From Cinnamomum chago (taxonomy: Eukaryota; Streptophyta; Magnoliopsida; Laurales; Lauraceae), in assembly GCA_038049695.1 (NCBI GenBank), contig CP142451.1:9732001-9796000 (forward strand): a stretch of 64,000 bases of DNA. The letters are read 5' to 3'. Each line of letters begins with the position of its first letter. The stretch's first letter is position 1. Shown piece by piece: positions 12,256-23,728 of the stretch. The translations under genes and the position numbers were made by a program. The notes below the pieces were generated by a model. The model saw nothing but the letters and a program-made list of their open reading frames with translations, was not told the origin of the DNA and did no database searches.

Positions 12256-12501
12256 TGCAGCTTGTTCAATCAGGCTATTGCATTGAATTGGGATCCTGTT
12301 TACTTTTTTTAGTGAGACATTTTTTAGTCTGAATTGCTGATAGGAAGAAGTTATGGGTCTGAATGCTGCTGGCTGTAGTTAGAGAATCTTCCTTATAAAG
12401 TTGTTCATTCTAATTTAGCAATCATCTGAAAAATGTAATTCTATTGGGTGGAATGATATTCTTTAATCTTTTATAATCATTTTCTTCTTTCCGAAATGTA
12501 G

Positions 12502-12849
12502 GTTCTATTTGGATTGGAATATGCACATGCTGTTCAGAGTATCAAAGAAAAACTGGTAGTTGAGTCTTCAATGTTTGGCAGTTCCAAGTATCCAGTACTT
12601 CATTATGCAGATGTCATGTGTTCAGTTATGAATCCATCAGATTATGACAAAGCACTAAAGGGGGAACTGGAGTCCTCCAATGGCTACACTTCTAATGGCA
12701 ATCTGCTCAAGTGTGTGAACAACAACAATATTCTGAGTCCAGACAATTGCAAGCAAAATACTCTAACTATCACAAGCTATAACCTTGGAGGTCTGACATG
12801 GAGCTTACCTCAAGAGCATAACATAACAGATTGCCATATGTTAAAATAG
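12502..12849 (+). pseudogene. Captured terminal exon, source unidentified
   Basis: Following a tgtag acceptor, 115 codons stay open to a TAG at 12847-12849. They include SSMFGSSKYPVLHYADVMCS. Composition is markedly less AT-rich than the flanks. I do not recognise the protein. It could be the last exon of the same captured gene as an upstream fragment or a third source. Confidence 0.45.
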
Positions 12850-13204
12850 GATGTATGAAGTTTTTTTGAACAATGTTGCAGGTGTTGGATTGGTGCAACA
12901 ATGAGATGATTGTATATGAAGATGTAATTTTTCATTGGCATTTGAATGTTGGCAAATAGTAGAATGTTACTATGGATTTTTATTTTATAATGGTAATGGT
13001 AAAGTACTTTTAATATTCTAAGGATATTTGAATATTAATATGAAGTGGAATGAATATTTGGAATAGATAGATGTTGGGTGTGTAGGAGATTTGGTCTTAG
13101 ATACTAGAATAGTAGTTTCATACGATACAGGTTCGAAGTTGTAATGATGCATATACAGGAAAAAAATTAAAAAATCAAATAAATACAATAAATGAATATT
13201 GATT

Positions 13205-13790
13205 GCCGGCGTAACATTTTCGTCGGTAAAACACCTTCAAAATAATTACTTAAAAAAAAAAAATGTTTTCCCGGCGACAAAATACGCCGGCAAATGATTT
13301 TGGAAAATTAATTTTCATAAAATATAAATGTTTTGCCGGCGCAAAAAAAACGCCGGCAATAATTTTTGAAAAAAATTTCATAAAATATAAATGTTTTGCC
13401 GGCGCAAAAAAAACGCCGGCAATAAATTTTGAAAAAAATTCCATAAAATATAAATGTTTTGCCGGCGCAAAAAAAACGCCGGCAATAAATTTAAAAAAAA
13501 ATCCATAAAATATAAATGTTTTGCCGGCGCAAAAAAACGCCGGCAAAAGTTTTTAAATCAATTTATTATTGAAAAATAAAGGCCTTTTCCCGGCGTTCTA
13601 TACGTCTTTTCCCGGCGAATAAAAACGCCGTTAATGTATTATTTTTCCCGGCGCTAACCTTTTTTCGCCGGCAAAAGCTAATACTGGCGACCTTTTACCG
13701 GCGTATTGCCGGCGCAAGGAAAATCGCCGGCAAAGGTGTTCACCGGCGTTTTATAGACTTGCGCCGGCAAAAGTGCAATTTCTTGTAGTG
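13205..13790. repeat. 3' subterminal repeats of the CACTA element
   Basis: About four tandem units of ~62 bp (roughly 13316-13560), each with ttttgccggcgc, an A run and cgccggcaa, form small hairpins. More irregular CCGGCG words follow up to the right terminus. The reverse-strand frame of ~98 codons over the tandem part is a repeat translation, not a gene. Confidence 0.88.
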
Positions 13791-14610
13791 TCCTTAGGTC
13801 GAGGTACAAACTGAGGTAAAGGAGCTTGTGAGTATATCTTGTAACTGTTCATTAACTCTTGATTTCTGGTTTGTGGTTTTTCTCCCTGTATAGGATTTCC
13901 ACGCAAAATATTGTGTCTGCCTTCTTGTGGTGTGTGATTGGTAGATAGCTAGTTCTATATTATCTGATTGATTTATTCCCGATGCATTGATTGGTTAAAT
14001 TAGAACTAGTAATCCATTCTGGTAGCCCTCAAGGGAATTTTTCATGAAGGAAATACTATGACTGGATTAGCAATGACCCATCAGTCTCCTTCACAAAAAC
14101 TGATTGCATGCCATCTTGCCTTGATTTTATCTATTCAAGATTGTTGTAATAGAACAAGGGCAAAACCACCATATTCCCTTCTACTTGTATGACTTTTTTA
14201 TTTCTTTTAATTTAAAATACAGGAGGAGTCGAGACTATAGACAATAGAGTTTGGGTTATTGTCGATGTCCAAGATGTAGTTGAAACATTGCTGTTGGTGT
14301 ATGACAAAAAAGAAGCATCCGGGAGATACATTTGTGTATCACATTTGGTTCGAGCTGAAAGTGTGATTGAAATGTTGAAGAGTTAGTATCCTTACTATAA
14401 CTACCCTAAAAAGTAGGTTTCTTACGACTAGATTACTGAAGTTGATTATGATTGGAGGGATCTCAAATCTCTCATGCGCATTTATTTTTTCTTTTCTACA
14501 GTTACATAGAGGTGGATCAAGAAGTAAAGCTAAGTTGCAGGTCATTAGAAGACACCATTGTTGACAGTGTTGAATGCTATCAAGAGGCTGGTATTTTGAA
14601 CAAGGATTAG

Positions 14611-15004
14611 ATTGGTTTTTGTTTGGTCTCTGTTGCCTTTGTTTTTATATATATGTCAAGTTCCGTGGAAAGATTATTAATTACTATTGTATTTCATTGC
14701 TTAAAACTTAAATAAGTTGGACCTGATATCATATCAAAGCAATTAGCTCTTGCAATCCAAAAGCAACAATAGCATAATTGTTCCATTTTATTTCATAGAA
14801 TAAAACATGAGTATCATCCAATTAAGTGAAAACTGAAGTCCTTGAAGCTCATGAGGTGTGAAATCTCTCTTGTGATGATCTCGGTATCTCCACCCTGGAC
14901 GCCATAGATGGATCATGAATGGGGTTAGAATTTTAGAACCTAACTACACAATGCAGACCTCAAGAACTAGACCAAACTACAAGAACAACCAAAGGCAGAC
15001 ACTA
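14611..15004. other. Downstream flank of pseudogene 1
   Basis: Sequence after the exon-6 stop matches the flanks downstream of gene A (42467-42800) and gene B (44600-44803, inverted). It is 3' flanking DNA of the gene family with no further gene seen. Confidence 0.65.
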
Positions 15005-16065
15005 TGTTACACCCCAACCCAATTTAACCTTCATTATTGCTAATTAATGGGGTTTTAGTTTAATTAATTTTGTTTGGTGGTAAATCATTAACTTAGTCTC
15101 TTAGACCGAGTTAAATTGAGTCTTGATATCTGGCTAGTTGAGTGAAGTTGGATTGACTCCTTTGGACTGAGTCAAGGACTTTTCCGTAATTATAGATTTT
15201 CTCGTTTTACATCGTTTCCACGTCATTTTGGCGTCAACGCGTGTATTTCGTTAAGCTCGTCAATTTTCGTATTTGACTCTACTTCATTTGAGCACTGGTT
15301 AAAGAAATGGACCCTCGTTTGACTTAATGTGGAAATATAAGAAAGGGCTGGACTTTTCTACAAAAGTTCCATCTTTATCAACCACACCAAACCCATTCAC
15401 TCTCTTCATTGTTGTGCATGTGAGTGGTGGAGAGAAAACTCTTCCTCCAATTTCCTTTCAAACTCCTCTTCTCTCTTCAATTACTCTAGCATTTGGGCAA
15501 GTGAAAGCAAGTGTGGAGATCATCCTTCTCTTCATCCTCTCCTTCTTGTTCACCTCCATCTCTTGCTTCAAGGAAACCATTTCTTCTCCAACTCCAAATT
15601 GGGATTTCTTGTCAAGGTGTGACTCAAATCCATCCTTAATTGTAAGTTTGAGTTATCAATAGAGTCAAGAGACTCTTGGTTAGTTTTACATAGCATTCAT
15701 TTTCTTCTTTGTTGATCTAGGGTTGAGTTTTTTTGGGGATTCTAGGATTTGGAACACCAAAAGAGTAAAAGAGTTTGAAAAGCTTAAAAGTGAGGCAAGT
15801 ATATGCATAATATGAGTTACATTCTTGTTAATTTCATTGATTCCATGATATATTTATTCAATGCTCCTAGTTTTAATAAATGAATGATTTAGATGATTTC
15901 AAGTTTAATGAATTGAGTGGATGGATTATTTGTGGTTATATGATGAATGGGAGCATGAAGGCTCCATTCTTTTGCAGGATCAGTAGGGGGAAGGAAAGAT
16001 GTAAGGGAAAGAGAAGTGAGAAATGGAAGGGAAAGGAAATCCGAAACAGGGGTTCTGGACAGTTC

Positions 16066-16168
16066 GCTCGAGCGAACTGGACACGTCGCTCGAGCGAACG
16101 AATCAGTGCGCTCGAACCTTCAACCTTCTGGAAAGGGGTCCGCTCGAGCGAACTTGGTCCGCTCGAGC
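16066..16168. repeat. GCTCGAGC palindrome cluster in the Gypsy-type LTR
   Basis: Exact GCTCGAGC copies begin at 16066, 16088, 16142 and 16161, with a degenerate copy near 16110. Most are extended as GTTCGCTCGAGCGAAC or TCCGCTCGAGCGAAC. The same core palindrome occurs in the unrelated 951-bp LTR at 4496-4618. Confidence 0.92.
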
Positions 16169-17950
16169 GAACCTACTGCTGTAACTGGACCTCCTTTTTG
16201 ACCCAATCTTTGGATGAATTATCATCCTTAACCTATTTTAAACCACCTTAAATATTCCAAATGGATACTTAAGGTGCCTACCCTATTCCATAGAAAATTA
16301 GTGCTTCTTTTTATTTCTAGGATTATAAAGTGGAACCATGAACCTCAATAATTGGACCAGTAAATAATTATTAGTCCAACACTAAGCCACGAAGGTTGTT
16401 TGGAAAATTAACGTAATTCTCTTAATTAATGACACCGAACAAGTAGTATACGTTGACCTTCTGAAATTACCTTGTACTGGATGGTGAAGGACTTAATTCA
16501 ATAGTATATTAGTGTATTGGCTAGTAGATTTCCTTGACTCCTTGACTTATTGCATTTCATATTGGATTATATTTTCAATTGATAGATCAATCATTATAAG
16601 TAAATAAGTTTATTTTATTTCCCAAAATACTGTGAGGTTTAATAGCTTTATTCCCTCCACCATTTGCCATATCTGGTATATCGGTTCAGAAATCATGAGA
16701 AAGGCGGATTGAGTGAGTATATGATACGGTGATATATGAATCGAATTGATTTGTTTAGAAATGATTTGGAATACAAACTCACTCAAGTCCACTTATTATT
16801 CGGTCTGTTTAATTCGATTGAGTCGGCACTACATAGCTTCGACCCTGTGACGCCCGACGGGGCCAGCACTTGGGTTCGTATTTGAGAGACTACTGCATTA
16901 AGTCGTCTGGAGCACCGGAACTCCAGAACCGGGTAGCCAGTTAGCCTTTGGCTGGGCCGCTGATGACATCCCAACAAGATTTCGCTCTCTTTGAGAGGAT
17001 GAGCTTTAAGTAGTAGCCACATTTGTATGGTTTCTTAGTTATTGATTCCTCAGCATATTTAATTCAGGCATAATTTGCATAGTGATACTATCATTGCTTT
17101 CTACTAAATTACTCGTATTAAATTCAAAGTTGTAACATGTTGTAATTTCTTATTGTGCTTATACTTGCTAAAATCGTCGTATTGAGATACTACATTTGGT
17201 GTCACAGACGCAGATACAGCTCCCGGCCCTGAAGAGGCCCAGGAGAGAGAGGAGGGTACCCAGGAGGTACCAGCAGGACTAGAAGAGTGGCCAGAACCAG
17301 GGCCAGCCTAGATTTGACCTCCTCGGAGCGCGAACTACACTAGTAAATACCATAGTTCGTGTGACTATCCTTTCATATGGTCATACGAACTTCTTTTGAA
17401 TATACTTTTGGTAGTGAATGTATAGGTTCTTTCAAGAGTTGTTCAGGGATTCTTTCATTGGCCCCTCTTTTGTAACTTAATGTATATACTTGTTTACTCC
17501 CTTTGTATAAAACTTAAATGTTTAATCGACCTTGATGGAATTTGATACCTATTTAAATGAATTATGACTTCCGCTATATGAAATGTTATGTGTTCTCACA
17601 TGTGGAATAGTCGCTTTTATCTCCTTCGTGTGTTGTGTTTGGCTCGAGACAAGTACAACATGCGGGAGTACGTGTGGCATACCTCGGGAATTACCCTAGG
17701 CCAGGGTGATTTCGGGACCGGGATGTGACATACGTAAGTATGGTATCAGAGCCCTGAAAGTCTTCTTAAAAGACTTAGAAAAAATTACAAGCGTTGTGAG
17801 AATACGTTAGAATCGATTATGAGTCTAGGGTTGACAGACTAGTGTATGGATAGTTGTGCGCTAATTGCTAGTATTTAGTGCTTTATGTGAGTACCGTGTA
17901 GATAGCAAGATAGACTAGAGTCCTAACTCTTACAATTGTTTTGCAGGACC

Positions 17951-18301
17951 ATGGCATCCGATTCCGGGAGTGGAACTAATGGTGGTAACAATGAATCAAA
18001 CAATGATCCTCCCTCAATGGAAGCCAGGATGATGGTCTTAATGGAACAAATGACCAAGACAAACGAGCATTTAGCAGCATTGATGGCCACACAAGGTCAA
18101 ACGCAATCAAACCTGAGCACTCAAGTGGTCATCCAATCTAAAGAAAATGACCCGACTACATTGTTCGACAAGATCAGAAAACGAGGAGCTACGGAGTTTC
18201 ACGGGAAAGAAAATGCCATTCAAGCAGATGAATGGTTGGATCATATGAACGATGTCTTCGAGACAGTCGTATGTGATAACAAGCGGAGGGTAGTGGGCTA
18301 A
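17951..18301 (+). pseudogene. Gypsy-type gag, N-terminal fragment
   Basis: The frame from the ATG at 17951 gives about 116 codons. A low-complexity N/S/G-rich start is followed by a helix-prone region and then TLFDKIRKRGATEFHGKENA and ADEWLDHM. The FxKxxxxxFxG...AxxWL pattern is the start of the Retrotrans_gag (capsid) domain of plant Gypsy elements. It is cut after about 40 residues of that domain and stops just inside flanking DNA. The first in-frame ATG after the primer-binding site context (accatgg) is chosen over the ATG at 17936. The protein would have formed the virus-like particle shell; this remnant cannot. Confidence 0.75.
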
Positions 18302-19395
18302 TCCAATATAACCAATCTCAGGAAAATCCGAAATTCAAGACCTAAATCCCATAGAAAGGCGCTCACCCTTGAGCCTTGCGTTACCAATAAAAGATAATAA
18401 TGAAAGTCATGGAGTACTATTTAGCCGGCTTTACCTCACGTATCTTATGGAGCTAGTGGGCTCAGCAGTCGTTGTCAATAGAGCTGTCCGTTCATGACCT
18501 CCACAAGTGAACATTGCAGCTTTAATAATGGATTATTAGGATGAACCTTTGCTGATGACTTGCGTTGGTGGAGGGTGGACACATCTGCAGCCGACATTTC
18601 CTTGTCTGCCCTGATTTCCTTATCTTTCGTTTTCTAAGGACATGTTAGTCAACCATCCAAGCTAGAGAGAGGAATTCTATACCTCAAGGGCCTGTTTCTG
18701 ATAGGATGTTAGTAGGGGTGTAAAAAAAAAAAAAAAACCATCAAATCGAACCCAATCGTGAAATACAGTTATTTAAAATCTAAAAATCATACTTCACAGT
18801 TTGATTACTCTTTTCCATATTAACTTAAGATTATTAACTGAACCAAGCCGTAAAATACGGTTTGGTTAACCGCAAACAGTTAACCATACCGTTATACTTA
18901 TAAAAGAAAAAATAAAGGGCATGGATGAAAAAAATTCCCAACTTATGTAATAAGTAACCAAACAAACCCTAGCTAGCAAGTCTCTTTCTCCCAACCGCAT
19001 TGAGGTGGAATATCACAATACCATTTGATTAGTTCTTGCTTTTAAAGGTTTCTTGTCATGTACTGATTTTAGGGTGCCTTGTTTGAAGATGATTTTTAGT
19101 CTTGCTTAACACCCAATTTTACACTTCTTAAATTATGGAGATGAGGTACACCAAACAGCCCCAAAGCGGGGGCTGAAACCTGGCTGCCAACATGCTGTAG
19201 GGCTCATCCTCTACCATTATGTTAACCCTTTTTTTGGGTGGTAGTAGCTGGGGACTGCTACTTAATAGTAAGGGAACAAGGTCTTTATTGATTGGTAACA
19301 TCAAGTCTTAGTAAACTTGCTGAATTCAATTGTTATTGCTTGATCTATACTAGAGTTTGATTGATGGTTACCTTTCAACTACCACACCAATTTTC
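18302..19395. other. Backbone between truncated Gypsy element and Copia insertion
   Basis: Part (18470-18640) resembles the flank downstream of gene A (43080-43230). A block at 18715-18910 with ggttaacc and ccgtaaaatacggtt words is MITE-like. 19190-19375 is an inverted copy of the block at 1-180. No gene is seen. Confidence 0.6.
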
Positions 19396-22300
19396 TGTTG
19401 GAAAAATTTCATCATGTGGGGCCACACATGTAACTATTAAATGTGTTATGCTATCTTTGGTTAAGCCTATATTAAAGTGATCTAATTAAGAATTAAAGTT
19501 CTAAGGCTTAAGGGTATAATTGTCATGAGATTAATGTGTAGATACCAGAATGTTATTTCTAATTTGATGAGGGGCCAAATTAGAAATAACAAACTTATAA
19601 TATCTTATATATTAGGGTTATGGTCCCCAATTCATATGGTGAATTCCTATTCTCTCTGACATCCCATCATCAAAAGAATCAAGAGGGTTTCTCTGGGTAG
19701 CCATACAGGATTGAAAGATCATCAACCTGCGAGCAAGTTCATTCAATGGATTCAGATATGTTTTCCACTTTACTTCTCTCAATGATTTGACATGGAGGAT
19801 CTTGGTTTATTAGGGTTTCCTACATCAAAGATCTAGATTATTGTTTCTTACAATTGGTATCAGAGAATCTCCATGTTAAGCCATTGGGAATCCAGATATA
19901 AACCAACCTGTTGATATTCTGTTCTTTGGTTGCAATCTGTTGATTTCTTCATTAATATTCTTTGGTTGCCAAAGATCCTGTTTTTTTTTCTTTTTCCATT
20001 CTAGATGGACCAGGTTCTTCTACCAATGAGATTGATCATGTTCCGATTTCTCGATGTTGTATCGTTGTTCCGTTGATTGTCGAGAGGTTTTCCTTTTTTT
20101 TTTTTTTTTTCGGTCGGAAGGTTTTCCGTTTTTAGGTTTTATGCTTGCTTTCCTGTAAGATTTCTGCATTGATTTTGCTTTTCTCTGCTCCGTTATGTGA
20201 TTGATGGATTCAGGAGATTTGTCTCTTGCTCTGCTCTACGTTGCTATTCACTCGGCTGATGTACGAATGACATAAATATTTCTGGGGTTCCAAAAGCTAG
20301 CTCCAATTGACTGAAATTTCAGTGCTAGGATTCTTCCCCAGTAAATTAACACCCCCTCAACACCCAAATCTGAAATCTTTTTCAGGTGTTTGAATTTCTG
20401 TTAGACTGCTGCACCCAACTGAGATTGATCCTAGATCCTGAATTTCATTTACTTTCAGGATCCAACCAAAAGGGTTAGTTTCTAATAATCTGAACCCATG
20501 AAATTTAGGATCTGGAATTGTAGCCAAGGCCCAATCTTCATCTCTATAGGGCCTTTGTTTAAGGGATGGAGGGCAGTTTATCAGTGCTTATATCAGAACA
20601 TGTTTTGGTGGAAGAAGATGTTGGGTCTTTCGGTGGTCCGTGGGAGCACACTTTTGGGTGGTCAGTTATATATAAAAAAAAAACTTTTTATTTATTTATG
20701 GTGACATGTGAAGACAACTAATTGGTTTTCTTCAAACAACAATTCAAATATTTTATGGTATATCTTTTATGGTTAAATTACATAGTCCATTATTCTAAAT
20801 GGGCTAATTGAAACAAGATGTAACCAAAATGACCTCTCTTGTGTAGATTGTTCATGAGGAATATTGGATGTTTGTGTTGTTAGGGATTTTGTAGATTGCA
20901 ATTTGATGGATGCATAATCATTCAAGCATCATTTGATTTACACACTTGCATTGTTTTAGATAAACTTGAAATCTTGTTTTAAACATGCATTGTTTTTAAG
21001 AGTTGTAAAAGTATTGATTTTTGCATGTTTTGTTTTTATCTTGGATGCATTTGTTTTTTAAAAGAGTTTTAGAAATCAAGCAAGCCTTTGGTTTTAAAGT
21101 TTCGAATCATTTTAGGCTTTTTGTGTTTCATGTTTTTAAACATCTTAATTTGATTTAAAACCTGTTTCCAAGCTTGATTTATTGGCCCAAAAATCCTCTC
21201 CAAGAAATACCTTCAAATGTGGAAAAATTAGGATTTTTGGTCCCAGGGGGTCCTGAAGCACCAATGGTCATTTTTCTGACCGTTGTGTGTAGTAGGTCGA
21301 CCCCCCCTTTTGCCAGGTCGACCCGGGACTAGCCGTTGGACTGTTTTTTGGTATAAAGTCCATTCATTTTCAACCTTTTTGGGGGCTTGACAAATGAACT
21401 TTTGAGACCATTTTGGAGCCAAAGAAAGGGGAAGAAGTTGGAAAGGCTAGAGGGCTTTTTGGAAATCAAATGGTTGAGTTTTAAAAAGGTACATCTTACT
21501 TGTCATTTTGATTTCCATTAAAATTAGAATCTATGCATGTTTAAATCTTTGTATTTTCTTTTATGCATGATTTCTAGTTTTCAAAGAGTTGTTTTGCAAA
21601 CTCATTATCATCTTTGAAATATTAAGAATGGTTTGCAAACTCTCTTGACTAATTCGCATGCTCGTAGACTTTAAATATTCATACAACTTGTTTAGTTCAA
21701 TTCTTCAAAGTTGTTTGAATCTTTTATGTGATTAGTTTTATCTTCAATCATCATTTTCTAAGCTTTGATTTTAAAATGTATCAAGCATTCATTTAGGAGC
21801 TTCATTGTAGAAATTGATTGAAGTAAAGCATTCATACACTTGTGCACACACTTTAGCTTGTTTTAGTGTATGTTTGTAATTTGTTATTCACTTTCCTATT
21901 CGCCTATTTTAGAGGCAAATACATTGTGCTTAAATTGTATCTCTTAGAGTGATCTCTTGTGAAGACACTTTCTTAGAGAAATCTTTATTTGTAAAGGTTA
22001 TTGTTTAGCCTAAGAAAAGCATTGTGTAAAGGTTATTGCTTAGCCTTGAAAAGCATCTTGTAAAGGTTGTTGTTGAGCCTAGTAAAAACAACATTGTAAG
22101 GGTTATTGCTTAGCCTATTGAAAAGCATAAATAGTGGAAATCCGATGGGGTGATTGGATCACAAGCCGGTAGTGGACGTAGACATTGAGGCCGAACCACT
22201 ATAAACCTTTGTGTTGTGGTGCTTGCTTTTGTGGTGATTGTTTTTATTAGCTTCCGCATTTAGATTGTTTAATCATCACATGTGACTAGTTTATGTTAAG

Positions 22301-22483
22301 AAATTAAAACTTCTCTATATTGGTCATATTTGTAGTACACCCTATTTACCTCCCCCTCTAGGGTTAGGATCCCAGGACTTTCAATTGGTATCAGAGACTC
22401 GTGCTCTATCTTATAGGATCAAGTGTTTGGAACTCTTGATTAGGTGTAAAAACCTAGAGTTAAAACCCTAGAGTTGTGCTTAC

Positions 22484-23728
22484 ATGAAAATCATTAGAAT
22501 GAACTCCACTATGCTAGACTTTGTAGATTCTTCTAGACCCCTCATTCTTCCTTCTATTGGAGATTCAAACTCTCAAACTAATGAATCTCAATGTGACATA
22601 AAAGAGGAAGAAAATGATTATAATGAAGATGAACTTCAACAAGCCTTTGAAGAATTATATGAATTATCCTTAAAGCTTGAGAAGAAAAACAAAAGTTTAA
22701 GAGAAGAATCTAAAAATCTAAACAAAGAATTAGCTTCTTCAAAAGATGAACTTAGAGAGAAAGAAGAAGTAATAAATTGTGTAGAATCTAAGTTAATGAT
22801 CTCTTTAAATAACCTATCTAACATTCAAGATGAACTAAAAGAATTAAAGATGGGTTATGATAATGTCATTAAGGAAAATTTAAATCTAAGAGATCAAATA
22901 AAAAGGCAAGATGAAGACATTAACAATTTAGAATCCAAGTTAACCATTTCTACGGAAAATTTATCTAATTCTCAAAATAAGATAAAAACTCTAGAACTTG
23001 GATCTAATGTCATTAATGAATTTAAATTTGAATTAAAACTTGCCAATGAAGAGCTAAGCAAATATAAGAAAATTGAAAATGAACTTTCAAAAGTCAAAAA
23101 TGAAAATTCAATCCTTATAACCAAAGTCACTCAACTTGAAGGATATAAACAAAAGTATGAGTGCAAGTTTACCCAAAGTGAAGAGAGACTTGAAAAATTA
23201 TTTAAATTGGGTAAACCTCATGGAGATAGGACAGGTCTTGGTTTTGATAAATATACTTCACATGACCCTAAATTCACTAACACTTTTGTGAAAGGTGAGT
23301 CATCTTTCTCTAGCACTCTTTCTCCTTTGCCCAAAACCAAATGTAATTATTGTGGCATTGAAGGGCATTTTAGGTTTGAGTGCAAACTAAGAAGAAGAAG
23401 CCATGTGTATAAACCCATCTTTGAACCCAAAAAGGTAGAATCAAAATCTATGAAGGGTAAGACACTAAAAATCAAAGAAGATTCCAAAAAGACTAAACAA
23501 GTTAAATCTATTAAAATGGAGTCTCCAAAGATAGATTCTAAAAAGGTTAAACAAGTTAAACCAAGTTTAAAAGAATCTATGAACAAAAAGCTTCTCAACC
23601 TATCTCCCTTATATCAAACCATGAAAGAACTTTTGAATAGAGTAACAAAGTTAAATTTAAAATTCAAAAGTCAAATAAAGGGAGAATATAAGAAGAAAAG
23701 AAAAATGAACAAATCCCCTAAGAAATAA
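22484..23728 (+). CDS. GAG-like protein with coiled coil and CCHC zinc knuckle
   Basis: A 414-residue open frame in the gag-only element. Residues ~45-250 are rich in E, K, L, N and S with heptad-like spacing, indicating long coiled coils. A zinc knuckle CNYCGIEGHFRFEC (C287, C290, H295, C300) follows, then a very basic lysine-rich tail. Zinc knuckles bind the element RNA during packaging. The usual capsid/UBN2 domain is not obvious, so the coiled coil may replace it or the start may lie in a lost upstream part. The ATG at 22484 is ~100 bp after the primer-binding site; a second ATG (22502) is close behind. The frame is intact, so the protein could be made. Confidence 0.75.
   Translation: MKIIRMNSTMLDFVDSSRPLILPSIGDSNSQTNESQCDIKEEENDYNEDELQQAFEELYELSLKLEKKNKSLREESKNLNKELASSKDELREKEEVINCVESKLMISLNNLSNIQDELKELKMGYDNVIKENLNLRDQIKRQDEDINNLESKLTISTENLSNSQNKIKTLELGSNVINEFKFELKLANEELSKYKKIENELSKVKNENSILITKVTQLEGYKQKYECKFTQSEERLEKLFKLGKPHGDRTGLGFDKYTSHDPKFTNTFVKGESSFSSTLSPLPKTKCNYCGIEGHFRFECKLRRRSHVYKPIFEPKKVESKSMKGKTLKIKEDSKKTKQVKSIKMESPKIDSKKVKQVKPSLKESMNKKLLNLSPLYQTMKELLNRVTKLNLKFKSQIKGEYKKKRKMNKSPKK

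Larger units (their letters stand above)
5003..13790. mobile_element. CACTA transposon carrying captured host gene pieces (Pack-CACTA)
   Basis: The ends are CACTACAACAATTTGCAC at 5003 and its imperfect inverse at 13790 (CACTACAAGAAATTGCAC on the minus strand), with the 3-bp duplication TCC (5000-5002 and 13791-13793). Both ends carry subterminal repeats built on CCGGCG/CGCCGG. No TNP2/TNPD-type transposase reading frame is visible in 8.8 kb, so it is non-autonomous. The interior instead holds exon-like segments with host-type splice sites (5910-6182, 10327-10790, 11450-11540, 12178-12255, 12502-12849). It is nested in a solo LTR that is itself in a CCR-like pseudogene. Confidence 0.9.
4303..14044. 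mobile_element. Solo LTR (about 951 bp) split by a CACTA element
   Basis: The two outer pieces (4303-5002 and 13794-14044) together form one TG...CA LTR starting TGTTAGGTATTTT and ending GGGAATTTTTCA. It is flanked by the 5-bp duplication TGAAG (4298-4302 and 14045-14049). The empty site is visible in pseudogene C near 63592. No internal retrotransposon region is seen, so it is a solo LTR. Its first part carries GCTCGAGC palindromes. Length and ends suit a Copia-type LTR, which is an inference. Confidence 0.88.
192..14610 (+). pseudogene. CCR-like reductase pseudogene 1, split by nested transposons
   Basis: Three exons of a cinnamoyl-CoA-reductase-like SDR remain: exon 3 (192 to ~366), exon 5 (14223 to ~14412) and exon 6 (14502-14610). 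Exons 1 and 2 are replaced by upstream sequence. Exon 4, which would carry the YxxxK catalytic pair, is deleted. Exon 3 has an in-frame TAG at 355-357, exon 5 has a TAG at 14384-14386, and exon 6 lacks about 30 bases found in gene A. Two independent insertions (368-3634 and 4303-14044) separate the exons. Pseudogene C has the same exon 3/intron 4 deletion junction without the insertions, so the deletion came before the copies separated. It is a clear pseudogene; whether any part is transcribed cannot be told. Confidence 0.9.
15005..18301 (+). mobile_element. Truncated Gypsy-type LTR retrotransposon: 5' LTR and start of gag
   Basis: A 2726-bp LTR (15005-17730) begins TGTTACACCCC and ends GGATGTGACA. 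Ten bases on is a primer-binding site TGGTATCAGAGCC (17741-17753) complementary to initiator Met tRNA. A gag frame starts at 17951 and ends abruptly at ~18300, where the sequence becomes gene-family flanking DNA. No pol or 3' LTR is present, so most of the element is deleted. Gypsy affinity rests on the gag motif and LTR length. Confidence 0.85.

Noticed and set aside
13250..13546. 98-codon minus-strand and 81-codon plus-strand open frames with repeating FFAPAKHLYF or FAGAKKTPA strings
   Set aside because: They are translations of the ~62-bp CACTA subterminal repeat, not proteins.
17741..17753. tRNA-like sequence TGGTATCAGAGCC and its other copies (19855, 22386, 40919-40930)
   Set aside because: These are retrotransposon primer-binding sites complementary to initiator Met tRNA, not tRNA genes; no cloverleaf is seen.
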